Positions 48,443-57,193 of a DNA stretch of 64,000 nucleotides are shown one piece after another. The notes beneath the pieces were generated by a model. The model saw only the letters and a list, made by a program, of their open reading frames with translations. It did not search any database and was not told the origin of the DNA. Position 1 is the first letter of the stretch. Every line of letters begins with the position of its first letter. The position numbers were made by a program, and so were the translations under genes. The stretch comes from Mycobacterium sp. BK086 (GTDB lineage: Bacteria > Actinomycetota > Actinomycetes > Mycobacteriales > Mycobacteriaceae): assembly GCA_004362315.1 (NCBI GenBank), contig SNWL01000003.1, forward strand, positions 806,001 through 870,000, read 5' to 3'.

Positions 48443-49216
48443 TCAGATCAGGTCGATTGCCTCGGCGATCGACGGCAGCACCCGCGCCGGGCGGAACGGA
48501 TAGCGCTCCACATCTTCGATCGTCGTCGAACCGGTCAGCACCAGGATCGTCTCCAGCCCCGCCTCGATACCGGCCACCACATCGGTGTCCATCCGGTCGC
48601 CGACCATCACCGTGCTTTCCGAATGCGCCTCAATGCGATTCAGTGCGCTGCGGAACATCATCGGGTTGGGCTTGCCGACGAAATACGGCTCCCGCCCGGT
48701 CGCCTTGGTGATCAACGCGGCCACCGACCCGGTCGCCGGCAACGGCCCTTCCGCCGACGGTCCGGTGACGTCGGGGTTGGTCGCGATGAACCGCGCCCCC
48801 TTGCCGATGAGTCGAATTGCCTTGGTGATCGCCTCGAACGAGTACGTCCGCGTCTCTCCGAGCACCACGAAATCGGGGCCGGTGTCGGTCAGCGTGTACC
48901 CCGCCTCGTGCAGCGCGGTGGTCAGCCCCGCCTCGCCGATCACATACGCCGACCCACCCGGCAGTTGGTCCACCAGGAACGCCGCAGTGGCCAGCGCGGA
49001 AGTCCAGATCGCCGACTCCGGCACGTCGAGTCCGGAGCGTGCCAGTCGTGCCGCCAGGTCACGCGGGGTGTAGATCGAGTTGTTGGTCAGCACCAGGAAT
49101 CGCCGCTGCTTGTCGATCAGGCACTGCAGGAACTCCGCCGCCCCGGGCAGCGCATGTTCCTCGCGCACCAGGACACCGTCCATGTCGGTCAGCCAGCACT
49201 GCGGTGTCGCACGCAT
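48443..49216 (-). CDS. HAD-superfamily (NagD/IIA) phosphatase
   Basis: The 257-residue phosphatase has motif I DMDGV with the nucleophile Asp near residue 11, motif II TNNS, a C2-type cap at about 75-180, the lysine in VGKPNPMMF and motif IV GDRMDTD. NagD-type enzymes dephosphorylate nucleotides or small sugar phosphates. The ATG at 49216 has GGGAGG before it. It converges on the ECF sigma gene with three bases between stops and lies 77 bases after the unknown gene upstream. Confidence 0.9.
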   Translation of the reverse strand: MRATPQCWLTDMDGVLVREEHALPGAAEFLQCLIDKQRRFLVLTNNSIYTPRDLAARLARSGLDVPESAIWTSALATAAFLVDQLPGGSAYVIGEAGLTTALHEAGYTLTDTGPDFVVLGETRTYSFEAITKAIRLIGKGARFIATNPDVTGPSAEGPLPATGSVAALITKATGREPYFVGKPNPMMFRSALNRIEAHSESTVMVGDRMDTDVVAGIEAGLETILVLTGSTTIEDVERYPFRPARVLPSIAEAIDLI

Positions 49217-49293
49217 GGCCCTCCCTTCGAGCACATCCTCGGAATCAGTGTTCCCCGACACCGCACTGCCAACCCCGTTTTCGAGCAGCGGCG

Positions 49294-49899
49294 TCATGAC
49301 GCGATCCCAGCAGCAGGCCGACGCTGCACCACCCGGCCACCGATGCATGTCTGGGTGAAGGCTGACACCGGGGTCACCCGGAACGCGGTGTCGTCGACTG
49401 CAGGCGGAACAGCTTGGCCACCAACGGATTCAGATCCGTACAACACGCCCCAGCCCACCGAGCCGTCGCCGTCGGAATGGGCGACCAGAAGCGTGTCCCG
49501 CGAAGACATCTGATCCAGCACGGCCTCCAGCAGCTGATCCGGTTCGGCCAGCACTACGACCGGCTGAACTCCCGCAGTAGTCAACCGCGCCACCTCGTCG
49601 CGCAGCCCGGCCCGCTCGGCCAGCAGGATCTGCAACAGCATCCGATCGCTGGATTTATCCCGATGCACCGCACCGACTTTGGTGCGCACCCACATGCCAC
49701 ACACCAGGCCCTCGATGTGCTCGACGACAGGCGGCAGCGAGCGCCGGTCCACATGCAGCCGGGAGGACAGGCAGGTCCGGTACGCCGCACGCGCCTCAGC
49801 GAGAGTGTTGGCACCCCCGGCACATCCACTCGGAACACCCCGGAACGCGATCTCCGGCTGATGTTCGGGGTCGTAACGGAAGACCACATGGTCGGTCAT
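49294..49899 (-). CDS. hypothetical protein, HicB-like N-terminus
   Basis: The 201-residue protein is not recognised. Its first 45 residues (VFRYDPEHQPEIAFRG, then GCAGGANTLAEARAAYRTCL) loosely follow the HicB antitoxin pattern of a beta-sheet followed by a GC..TL.EA helix. The remaining part contains LLQILLAERAGLRDEVARL and a likely Rossmann-like VQPVVVLAEPDQLLEAVLDQM stretch. It overlaps the upstream 41-codon gene by one base with GGGAGG ahead of its ATG, so it is translated from the MFS transcript. No toxin gene of the HicA type is adjacent. Confidence 0.65.
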   Translation of the reverse strand: MTDHVVFRYDPEHQPEIAFRGVPSGCAGGANTLAEARAAYRTCLSSRLHVDRRSLPPVVEHIEGLVCGMWVRTKVGAVHRDKSSDRMLLQILLAERAGLRDEVARLTTAGVQPVVVLAEPDQLLEAVLDQMSSRDTLLVAHSDGDGSVGWGVLYGSESVGGQAVPPAVDDTAFRVTPVSAFTQTCIGGRVVQRRPAAGIAS

Positions 49900-50024
49900 C
49901 AGATGACCTCCCGTCGGACCGCCCGCTCTCCCAGGACGATCGTCACCCGTTGTCGGGCAGGCAAATACAGATCGACACACAGCGGATCGCGCCGCCGAAG
50001 AAGAGCCACCAAGAACCGGATCAT
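49899..50024 (-). CDS. 41-residue basic peptide coupled to MFS gene
   Basis: The small frame is joined at both ends. Its ATG overlaps the MFS stop as ATGA, and its TGA shares a base with the next ATG. The peptide begins MIRFLVALLRRRDPLC and ends LGERAVRREVI: a short hydrophobic start, then basic/beta-like. It is too short to call a family, but the double coupling speaks for translation. Confidence 0.5.
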   Translation of the reverse strand: MIRFLVALLRRRDPLCVDLYLPARQRVTIVLGERAVRREVI

Positions 50025-51241
50025 GAGAGCACCGCCGGCGAACGACGTTGCAGTGCCACCGACACGGTGAGCACCACGAGCCCGATAACAGCCAGTACGG
50101 CGCCTGCCGCGGCCGGTGCGGTGTACCCGTAGCCGAGCGCGATCACCAGCCCGCCGATCCACGCGCCCGACGCATTCGCGATATTCAAAGCCGAGTGATT
50201 CAACGCCGCGGCCAGCGTCTGCGCCTCGGCGGCCACGTCCATCAGCCGGGTCTGCAACGCGGGGGCGATCGCCGCTCCGCTGGCACCGATGCCGAACAAG
50301 ACCAGCATGGCCGTATACGGGTTGTGCGCGGCGGCAACGAAGATCGCCAGCACCACCGCCAGCGACGTCATCGAAATGTAGAGGCCGCGGATCACCGACC
50401 GGTCGGCCATCCGGCCGCCGGCGAAGTTGCCGACCACCATGCCGACACCAAAGACCATCAACCCCAACGGAACCCAGGACTTCGAAACTCCCGCCACGCC
50501 GGTCAGCGTGGTGGCGATGTAGGTATAGACGGCGAACATGCCACCGAAGCCGACCATTCCGATCAGCAGCGCCAGCCACACCTGCGGACGCCGCAGCGCC
50601 CCCAGTTCGGCACGCGTGCTGGTGGCATACCCCGGGGCGACGTCCGGCAGCCAGATCCAGATCGCCACCAACGTCATCAGCCCGATGATCACCACCAACG
50701 CGAATGCGCTTCGCCAGCCGAGCAATTGGCCCAGCCAGGATGCCAGCGGAACCCCGACGACCGTCGCCACGGTCAGCCCGGTCATCACCTGCGCGACGGC
50801 TTTGGCCCGCCGCTCGGGGCCGAGCAGTTGGGCGGCCACCAGCGCGGCCACACCGAAGTACGCGCCGTGCGGAAGGCCTGCGAGGAATCGTGCCCCGATC
50901 AGGACCGGATAGTTGGGTGCCAGCACGGTGGCCACGTTGCCGACGGCAAACAGCGCCATCAGGCTCATCAGTACGACCTTGCGGTTGAACTTGGCCGTCA
51001 TCGCGGCCAGCAGCGGCGCGCCGAGCACCACGCCGAGTGCGTAGGCGGAGATGACGTGGCCCGCGGTTGGCTCGGAGATGCGAAAGCCGCCGGCGATCTC
51101 AGGGAGCAGCCCCATCGCGACGAACTCATTGGTGCCGATGCCGAACGAACCCAGCGCCAGAGCCAGGATGCCGAGTCCTGACCGGGTCGGGCACATCGCG
51201 GGTGACGCCGCCGGGGTGGCGGGCCGAGAGGTGAGAGTCAC
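50021..51241 (-). CDS. MFS transporter, DHA1 drug-exporter type
   Basis: The 406-residue protein has twelve helices. Family signs are FGIGTNEFVAMGLLPEIA in helix 1, the FNRKVV loop-2 motif, GARFLAGLPHGAYFGVAALVA in helix 4, and GLTVATVVGVPLASWLG in helix 5. These motifs are those of the AraJ/Cmr-like subgroup of efflux carriers. Substrate unknown. The start is GTG at 51241, with ATG 51196 also possible. Two small genes are coupled downstream. Confidence 0.92.
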   Translation of the reverse strand: MTLTSRPATPAASPAMCPTRSGLGILALALGSFGIGTNEFVAMGLLPEIAGGFRISEPTAGHVISAYALGVVLGAPLLAAMTAKFNRKVVLMSLMALFAVGNVATVLAPNYPVLIGARFLAGLPHGAYFGVAALVAAQLLGPERRAKAVAQVMTGLTVATVVGVPLASWLGQLLGWRSAFALVVIIGLMTLVAIWIWLPDVAPGYATSTRAELGALRRPQVWLALLIGMVGFGGMFAVYTYIATTLTGVAGVSKSWVPLGLMVFGVGMVVGNFAGGRMADRSVIRGLYISMTSLAVVLAIFVAAAHNPYTAMLVLFGIGASGAAIAPALQTRLMDVAAEAQTLAAALNHSALNIANASGAWIGGLVIALGYGYTAPAAAGAVLAVIGLVVLTVSVALQRRSPAVLS

Positions 51242-51418
51242 GGGGATGTCGCCTTTCTGTGCGGTGGCGGTGTGCTGCCGCAGTGCAGCGTCTGATCCCT
51301 GCCCACGACTCTAGCGCCACTTAGGCCGCTCCTCCAACCGACTTTTGTCTAAATACGGTCAAAGTGACACGCATCTCCATTACTTTTGATCGGCGATAGA
51401 TCTTGGTTCAATGGAAAG

Positions 51419-52597
51419 ATGCCGGTCACCAGGCGTTCTGCCGCCCCCGCTACGGCGGGGGAAGTTTTCGCGCTCATCCGCGACGGCGTCGCCACCACCC
51501 GCACCGAAGTTCGCGAGCTGACCGGACTGTCCAGGACTGCCGTCGGAAGCCGTATTGCCGCCCTGGGCCGCCGCGGACTGGTCTCCGAAGGCGAGGAAGG
51601 CCCGTCGACCGGCGGGCGCCCGCCGGCGCTGGTCCGATTCAATGCCGAAGCCGGGGTGGTCCTCTCGGCAGCCATCGGCCGCAGTCGCACCCGCCTGGCG
51701 GTCTGCAACCTCGCCGGCGACATCCACGCGCTGACCGATATGGACTCCGAGATTCGCATCGGCCCCGACGACCTGATGCCCGACCTGGCCAAGCGCCTCG
51801 AAGTGCTGCTCGACGAAACCGGACGGCCCGCCCGCGATGTCCTCGGGGTCGGAGTGTCGCTACCGGGCACCGTCGACCAGCAGCGCGGCTGCAGCCTGGC
51901 CTCACCGGTGATGAGCGGCTGGGACGGTGTTCCCCTGGAGCCCTACTTCCGCAAGCTGACGTCGGCACCGGTCGTGCTCGAGAATGACACCAACGTCCAG
52001 GCCCTCTCCGAACGCCGCGGCCCTCTGAAAGTCCACGACGACCTACTGCTCATCAAGGCGTCCACCGGCCTTGGGGCCGGCATCGTGTCCGGCGGCATCC
52101 TGCAGCGCGGCGCGCTGGGCGCGGCCGGCGAGTTCGGCCACAACAAAACCGCTGCGGCCGAAGGCATTCCGTGCCGCTGCGGAGACACCGGCTGCCTGGA
52201 AGCCATCGCCGGCGGGTGGGCACTTGTGCGCACCCTGCAAGAGCAGGGCCGCTCGGTCAACCACATCCGCGACGTCGTCGAGCTGGCCAACCACGGTGAC
52301 GGCGAGGTTCGTCAGCTGCTCCGCGAGAGCGGCCGCCACGTCGGTGAAGTGATCGCTCCCGCGGTGAACCTGCTCAACCCCGAGGTTCTCGTCGTCGGCG
52401 GCGACATGTCGGGCGCCTACGACTTCTTCGTCGCCGGCCTGCGGGAAACGTTGTACGGCAACGCAACCGCGCTGGCCACCCGCCACCTGCACGTCGTGCC
52501 GTCCACCTACGGCGACAAGGCAGGCAATATCGGCAGTGCGGCACTGGTTTTGGACAAGATCTTGTCGGCCGAGGCCATTGACGCGTCGCTGCGCTGA
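51419..52597 (+). CDS. ROK-family transcriptional regulator
   Basis: The 392-residue protein has an N-terminal winged helix (TTRTEVRELTGLSRTAVGSRIAALGRRGLV) and a ROK sugar-kinase-like domain. The catalytic aspartate is in VLENDTN (D190), and the zinc ligands are H241, C252, C254 and C259 in GHNKT and CRCGDTGCLE. It is likely a sugar- or phospho-sugar-responsive repressor, possibly with residual kinase activity. No sugar transporter is adjacent; it is divergent from the MFS gene, which could be a target. ATG 51419 has GGAAAG ahead. Confidence 0.92.
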   Translation: MPVTRRSAAPATAGEVFALIRDGVATTRTEVRELTGLSRTAVGSRIAALGRRGLVSEGEEGPSTGGRPPALVRFNAEAGVVLSAAIGRSRTRLAVCNLAGDIHALTDMDSEIRIGPDDLMPDLAKRLEVLLDETGRPARDVLGVGVSLPGTVDQQRGCSLASPVMSGWDGVPLEPYFRKLTSAPVVLENDTNVQALSERRGPLKVHDDLLLIKASTGLGAGIVSGGILQRGALGAAGEFGHNKTAAAEGIPCRCGDTGCLEAIAGGWALVRTLQEQGRSVNHIRDVVELANHGDGEVRQLLRESGRHVGEVIAPAVNLLNPEVLVVGGDMSGAYDFFVAGLRETLYGNATALATRHLHVVPSTYGDKAGNIGSAALVLDKILSAEAIDASLR

Positions 52598-52603
52598 CCG
52601 CAA

Positions 52604-53554
52604 CTAGTGCGGGGCGACCGTGTATCCGAGATCCTCGAGGATGCCGAGCTCGACCGGGCTCAGGACGCGCGCTTCCGCTCCGTCGCCGTCGTCACCGGGA
52701 TTCATCAACTTCTTGTTCTGGCCGGTGAAGACATGGCCATCCAGATGCGTCACATTGCTGACGCTCCACGTGGGATCCGTGAGAAGCGGCACCGGCTTCC
52801 CGTCGTAGGCAGCCATCGCGTTCGGGCCGCCGAAGAACAATCCGCCGTTGCCACCGGTGAGATTCGGGTCGAAGGCGGTGTCGAACGTGTAGTCGTCCTT
52901 GATCACCTTCGCGCCGTCGGCGTTGACGATGAACTCGTCGAAGGTGGGTCGGTTCTTCACCGGTGGCGACCCCGGGCCCTGCACGTTGGTGTCGAAGCCC
53001 AGCGTGTGCACCAACTCATGCATGATCGTCGCCTTGAAATCGTCCGGGGCCTGCGCGTCGCCGTCGTCCTTGGCCACGTCGTCACCCAAGGCCCAGTTGG
53101 AGTTCCAGTTCACGTCGATGTCCCCGTCGGGCAAGGCGGCGTTGGCGTCCTCGCCGGTGATCAGCTTCTGCTGAACCACCGTGCGGAAGTAGCCGGGTGA
53201 CTCGTCGTCGATCCGATCGCTGGACGCCTGCGCGAGGTGGCTCGGCTCGTTGTCGTCGGCGATCTTGTAGGTGAGGGTGACGGGTTTGGGAACCACGAGG
53301 TAGGACGCGACGGTATCGGCGGCGTCGTTCAGCGCCGCTTTGGCCTCATCGGTCCAGTGGCCGTCGCCGTCGGGGTAGATGAAATCGAAGGTGATGGCAT
53401 TCTGATCGCCCACCAGGTGGGCGGGCTTGTCCGGCGCCGACGCCACGACGCTGTCCGCCGTCGAGGTCGGCTGCGCCTGGGGTTGATCGGACGAACATCC
53501 CGCGACGAACAGACCCACAACCGCACTCGCCGCCCCGACCTGTAACCACCCCAT
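52604..53554 (-). CDS. putative HExxH metalloprotease lipoprotein
   Basis: The 316-residue protein has lipobox VAGC (cysteine 20) and a low-complexity linker. Residues about 50-140 form a region that looks like an M10/astacin pro- or N-domain. The zinc motif H179-E-L-V-H183 is in MHELVHTLGFDTN, the HExxHxxGx form seen in zinc-metalloproteases. It lacks a classical third ligand in the usual HxxGxxH/D spacing, although H183-T-L-G-F-D fits a D at that place. The C-terminus has LSPVELGILEDLGY, similar to ends of actinobacterial secreted peptidases. GTG one codon earlier is an alternative start. Confidence 0.8.
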   Translation of the reverse strand: MGWLQVGAASAVVGLFVAGCSSDQPQAQPTSTADSVVASAPDKPAHLVGDQNAITFDFIYPDGDGHWTDEAKAALNDAADTVASYLVVPKPVTLTYKIADDNEPSHLAQASSDRIDDESPGYFRTVVQQKLITGEDANAALPDGDIDVNWNSNWALGDDVAKDDGDAQAPDDFKATIMHELVHTLGFDTNVQGPGSPPVKNRPTFDEFIVNADGAKVIKDDYTFDTAFDPNLTGGNGGLFFGGPNAMAAYDGKPVPLLTDPTWSVSNVTHLDGHVFTGQNKKLMNPGDDGDGAEARVLSPVELGILEDLGYTVAPH

Positions 53555-53647
53555 CACCGGAAGCGTACGTGATCAGGCGCGTGCAGTACGCGGATAGGTT
53601 ACCTGTGCAAATATGTTGTGCTAGACCGGAAGTCGCTACCGAGACGT

Positions 53648-53953
53648 TTATTCGGGCAGCCGCAGTTCGGGCTTCTCGACCTCTTCGATGTTGACGTCCT
53701 TGAAGGTGATCACCCGGACCTGCTTGACGAACCTGGCCGGGCGGTACATGTCCCACACCCAGGCATCGGTCAGGCGCAGCTCGAAGTAGACCTCGCCGTC
53801 GGTGTTGCGCGGTACCAGCTCCACACTGTTGGCCAGATAGAAGCGGCGCTCTGTCTCCACGACGTAGCTGAACTGCCCCACGATGTCCTTGTATTCGCGG
53901 TACAGCGAGAGCTCCATCTCGGTCTCGTACTTTTCGAGATCTTCGGCACTCAT
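53648..53953 (-). CDS. DUF2469 protein (Rv2901c type)
   Basis: The 101-residue, very acidic and conserved protein starts MSAEDLEKYETEMELSLYREY and is the actinobacterial DUF2469 family member of unknown function. It follows rnhB by 44 bases in the lepB-rnhB run, as in M. tuberculosis. Aromatic residues are rich in the middle (DAWVWDMYRPARFV). Confidence 0.93.
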   Translation of the reverse strand: MSAEDLEKYETEMELSLYREYKDIVGQFSYVVETERRFYLANSVELVPRNTDGEVYFELRLTDAWVWDMYRPARFVKQVRVITFKDVNIEEVEKPELRLPE

Positions 53954-53997
53954 CGGCTCAGCGGTCCTCTTGTCGTTTCATCGGTATCCATCTTGAC

Positions 53998-54702
53998 TCA
54001 CAGCGTGTCCTCGCGTGCGACTGGTGGGCACTCGACCACCATCTCGGTCCCACCGACACCGGCCACCCGCCGAACATTGATGTAAGAAAACCGGTGCTGA
54101 CGGCACGGACCGAGGCTGTTCAGCGCCGCGCTGTGCGCCGGGGTGCTGTACCCCTTGTGCCCGGCGAATCCGTATCCGGGATGTTCGGAGTCCATCGCCA
54201 CCATCAGCCGGTCACGGCTGACCTTGGCCAGCACGCTGGCCGCCGCGATACACGCCGCCGCCGCATCCCCGCCGATCACCGGCAACGACGGCATCGGCAG
54301 CCCCGGCACCCGGAAGCCGTCGGACAGCACATACCCCGGCCGTACCGACAGACCCGCCACCGCCCGGCGCATCCCCTCGATGTTGGCCACGTGCACTCCC
54401 CTGCGGTCTACCTCGGGGGCCGGGATGAACACCACGTGATAGGCCAGCGCGTAGCGCTTGATGATCGGGAACAGCCGCTCCCGTTCTGCCTCGTTGAGCT
54501 TCTTGGAGTCGTCCAGCGCCGCCAGGCTCTCGAGGCGATTCGGGCTGAGCACACACGCTGCCACCACCAACGGGCCCGCGCAGGCCCCGCGACCCACCTC
54601 GTCGACCCCCGCCACCGGCCCCAAACCGCTTCGGTACAAAGCGGATTCAAGCGTGCGCAGTCCCGACGATTTGCGGATCACCGTCCGCGGCGGCCACGTC
54701 AT
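53998..54702 (-). CDS. rnhB: ribonuclease HII
   Basis: The 234-residue nuclease cuts RNA in RNA/DNA hybrids. Active-site carboxylates are in [15 protein letters not shown] (D, E) and later in SDGFRV and [16 protein letters not shown]. Length with ATG 54702 is slightly short, and GTG 54711 would add three residues. It follows lepB after 11 bases. Confidence 0.95.
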   Translation of the reverse strand: MTWPPRTVIRKSSGLRTLESALYRSGLGPVAGVDEVGRGACAGPLVVAACVLSPNRLESLAALDDSKKLNEAERERLFPIIKRYALAYHVVFIPAPEVDRRGVHVANIEGMRRAVAGLSVRPGYVLSDGFRVPGLPMPSLPVIGGDAAAACIAAASVLAKVSRDRLMVAMDSEHPGYGFAGHKGYSTPAHSAALNSLGPCRQHRFSYINVRRVAGVGGTEMVVECPPVAREDTL

Positions 54703-54713
54703 CGCCGGCACGG

Positions 54714-55547
54714 TCAGCCCTGCTGCGGGTTGACCGAAGACACACCACCCCAGCGAGAGGGCGGCCACGCGATGAACCGCGCCTTGCCGATGACGTTGTC
54801 CACCGGAACGGTGCCGGCCATCGGGTCACCGGTGCACAGGATGCCCTTCTGCGCGTCCTCGGGGGTGCTGGTGCAGTGCGCACGCGAGTCGGCCGAATGG
54901 GTGCGGTTGTCGCCCATCACCCACAGCCGGCCGTCGGGCACCTTGACCGGGCCGAACTCATTGCCCAGGCACGGGTACACCAGCGGGTCGGCATTCATGG
55001 TCTGCGCGTTGAGGTAGGGCTCCTTGAGCGGCTTGCCGTCCACGGTCAGTCCGGTGTCAGCACGACACTGCACGGTCTGGCCGCCGGTCGCGATGACGCG
55101 CTTCACCAGGTCGTTCTCGTCCGGCGGCACGAATCCGACCACCGAAAGCGCGTTCTCGAGGTAGCGGACCGCCGTGTTCTCCGAGCGGATGGACTTGTAG
55201 CCCACATTCCAGTTCGGCGGGCCCTTGAAGACGATGACGTCACCGGGGCTCGGCTCGCTGAACCGGTAGGTGACCTTGTCGACCATGATGCGGTCGCCGA
55301 CGCAGCCGGCACAGCCGTGCAGCGTGGGCTCCATCGATTCCGACGGAATCAGGTACGGACGCGCGATGAACGTCAGCATCACGTAGTACAGAACCAGCGC
55401 GATCGCGACGAGGATCGCGCCCTCTTTGAGGGCTGACCGCTTCTTTTCGCCCTTCTCAGGGGCGTCGTCAGCGGTGGTGTCGCCCGGAGCGTCCGTCGCA
55501 GTGACGGATTCCGGAGTGGCGTCGTCCGAGCCGGGTTTGTCGGTCAC
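54714..55547 (-). CDS. lepB: signal peptidase I
   Basis: The 277-residue membrane protease removes signal peptides of exported proteins. One N-terminal span (about 44-63) follows a long acidic cytoplasmic tail. The catalytic serine is S71 in PSESMEPTL and the lysine is K149 in [19 protein letters not shown] and the box E segment [11 protein letters not shown] are also present. The start is GTG at 55547. It follows rplS by 53 bases and is followed by rnhB, the usual actinobacterial order. Confidence 0.96.
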   Translation of the reverse strand: MTDKPGSDDATPESVTATDAPGDTTADDAPEKGEKKRSALKEGAILVAIALVLYYVMLTFIARPYLIPSESMEPTLHGCAGCVGDRIMVDKVTYRFSEPSPGDVIVFKGPPNWNVGYKSIRSENTAVRYLENALSVVGFVPPDENDLVKRVIATGGQTVQCRADTGLTVDGKPLKEPYLNAQTMNADPLVYPCLGNEFGPVKVPDGRLWVMGDNRTHSADSRAHCTSTPEDAQKGILCTGDPMAGTVPVDNVIGKARFIAWPPSRWGGVSSVNPQQG

Positions 55548-55600
55548 GTCGTTAGCGTAGTCAGACGAGCTGACTGGTCAGTGCCGCCCACACTCGAAGC

Positions 55601-55942
55601 TCAGCGCTTCTCCTTGATCTTCGCCTTCTTGCCACGCAGCTCGCGCAGGTAGTACAGCTTGGCGCGACGCACGTCACCGCGGGTGACGACCTCGAGGTGG
55701 TCGATGTTGGGCGAATGCACCGGGAAGGTGCGCTCGACGCCGACGCCGTAGCTTTCCTTGCGCACGGTGAAGGTCTCGCGGATGCCACCGCCGGAGCGGC
55801 GCAGCACAACACCCTTGAAGACCTGGATGCGCTGCTTGTTGCCCTCGATGACCTTCACGTGGACATTGATGGTGTCCCCGGGGCTGAAGGTCGGGATGTC
55901 GTCGCGCAGCGACGCCTGGTCGACGAAGTCCAGCGTGTTCAT
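55601..55942 (-). CDS. rplS: 50S ribosomal protein L19
   Basis: The 113-residue protein shows the L19 pattern [41 protein letters not shown] and [24 protein letters not shown] 55942 gives the standard length. In other mycobacteria the gene is near trmD and rimM, which are not in this window. Confidence 0.98.
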   Translation of the reverse strand: MNTLDFVDQASLRDDIPTFSPGDTINVHVKVIEGNKQRIQVFKGVVLRRSGGGIRETFTVRKESYGVGVERTFPVHSPNIDHLEVVTRGDVRRAKLYYLRELRGKKAKIKEKR

Positions 55943-56256
55943 CGGTGACACTTCCTTGTAGTTCGCGGCGCAGCCAACTCACCTGCGCAAACGCGCTGGC
56001 GGTCGCCGGGCCGATGGATTCGGGCACGTGGTGTTTGGCGCAGCAGGCGGAAGAATCCAGTCCAGCCCGCGCGGCAACTGCTCAATTGTGCCAGATGCAC
56101 CGCGAGCAGTGAAATCGCACGACCCGCCGGGGTAACAGAATGATTCGGCTAGCTAACCGCGCGGTGTAGAAAAGGTACGGTTAACCTGAATTACGGTCGG
56201 GCGGCAGCGCAGCACCCAACATTATGGCGTTTCCCCAGGCCCTCGAGGAGATGGAC
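55943..56256. other. divergent spacer between rplS and the LppW-like gene
   Basis: No gene is seen. The centre (about 56100-56200) is AT-richer and contains GGTTAACC at 56179-56186 and the repeated GCTAGCTAACC-like words. It should hold both promoters. A short frame from 56224 (ATG) merges with the LppW-like gene, but its true start is more likely at 56257. Confidence 0.5.
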
Positions 56257-57189
56257 ATGCGACGGCATCTGTCGGTGCTGGTCACCGGCACTGCAGCGGC
56301 ACTGATCGGCGTGCTGGTCGCCGCGTCCTCCGCTCAGGTCAGTGCCGGCCCCAACGACCGATCCGCCCGGCCCGTGAATCTGCTCTCCGCCGACCCGAAC
56401 GCGATTGCCCAGGCGCCCGCGATGGGCCCGCTGGCCGACGCCCCGCCCGATGCGACGATCGGCCTGGATGTCCGCGCCAAGGCGGCGGCATCGGAGGCAG
56501 CCAAAGACGGCGCCGACATCAGCTTCACGGTGCTCGACCGCAACACCGGCCGGACGATCTCCGGCGGCGACGGCGCGCCCTTCCCGATCGCATCGGTGAG
56601 CAAACTGTTCATCGCCGACGATCTGCTGCTTCAGGTGGCCAAGGGCCAGCGTCAGATGACCCCAGAAGAGCGCCAGTCCTTCGATGTGATGTTGCGCTCG
56701 TCCGACGACAGCGCGGCCGAAGTGTTCTGGGGCGAGGGCGGCGGCAGTTCGATCGTCGGCCGGGTGAGCTCGCGATACGGCCTGGGATCAACCAGCGCGC
56801 CCTACGACGGCAACTGGTGGAACACCATGAGCACCACCGGCGACCTGGTGCGCTACTACGACATGCTGCTCGACGGCGCAGGTGGGCTGCCCGCCGATCA
56901 GGCCGCCCTCATTCTGGGCGACCTGTCGAAGTCGACCCCCACCGGAGTCGACGGCTACCCGCAGCGTTTCGGCATTCCTGACGGGCTGTTCGCGGAACCC
57001 GTTGCGGTCAAACAAGGTTGGATGTGCTGCTGGAACGGCGGCAACTGGCTGCACATGACCACCGGCGTGATCGGGGCCGACCATCGCTTCGTGATGGCCA
57101 TGGCCTCACTGCAGCCGGTCGACGACGCCACCGCGCGCGCGACGCTGACGCAGGCCGTCAAGACGATGTTCCCCGGCGGGCGGGTCTGA
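56257..57189 (+). CDS. exported beta-lactamase-fold protein, LppW-like
   Basis: The 310-residue protein has a signal peptide (HLSVLVTGTAAALIGVLVAASSAQVSA) and the serine-beta-lactamase-like fold. The first motif is SVSK in PFPIASVSKLF, the second is an SDD-type segment in RSSDDSAAEVFW, and the third is KQG in VAVKQGWMCCW instead of KTG or KSG. Position next to rplS equals lppW (Rv2905), although here no lipobox cysteine is evident, so this copy would be secreted. The ATG at 56257 has GAGGAG ahead and is preferred over 56224 and 56251. Confidence 0.85.
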   Translation: MRRHLSVLVTGTAAALIGVLVAASSAQVSAGPNDRSARPVNLLSADPNAIAQAPAMGPLADAPPDATIGLDVRAKAAASEAAKDGADISFTVLDRNTGRTISGGDGAPFPIASVSKLFIADDLLLQVAKGQRQMTPEERQSFDVMLRSSDDSAAEVFWGEGGGSSIVGRVSSRYGLGSTSAPYDGNWWNTMSTTGDLVRYYDMLLDGAGGLPADQAALILGDLSKSTPTGVDGYPQRFGIPDGLFAEPVAVKQGWMCCWNGGNWLHMTTGVIGADHRFVMAMASLQPVDDATARATLTQAVKTMFPGGRV

Positions 57190-57193
57190 CCCG

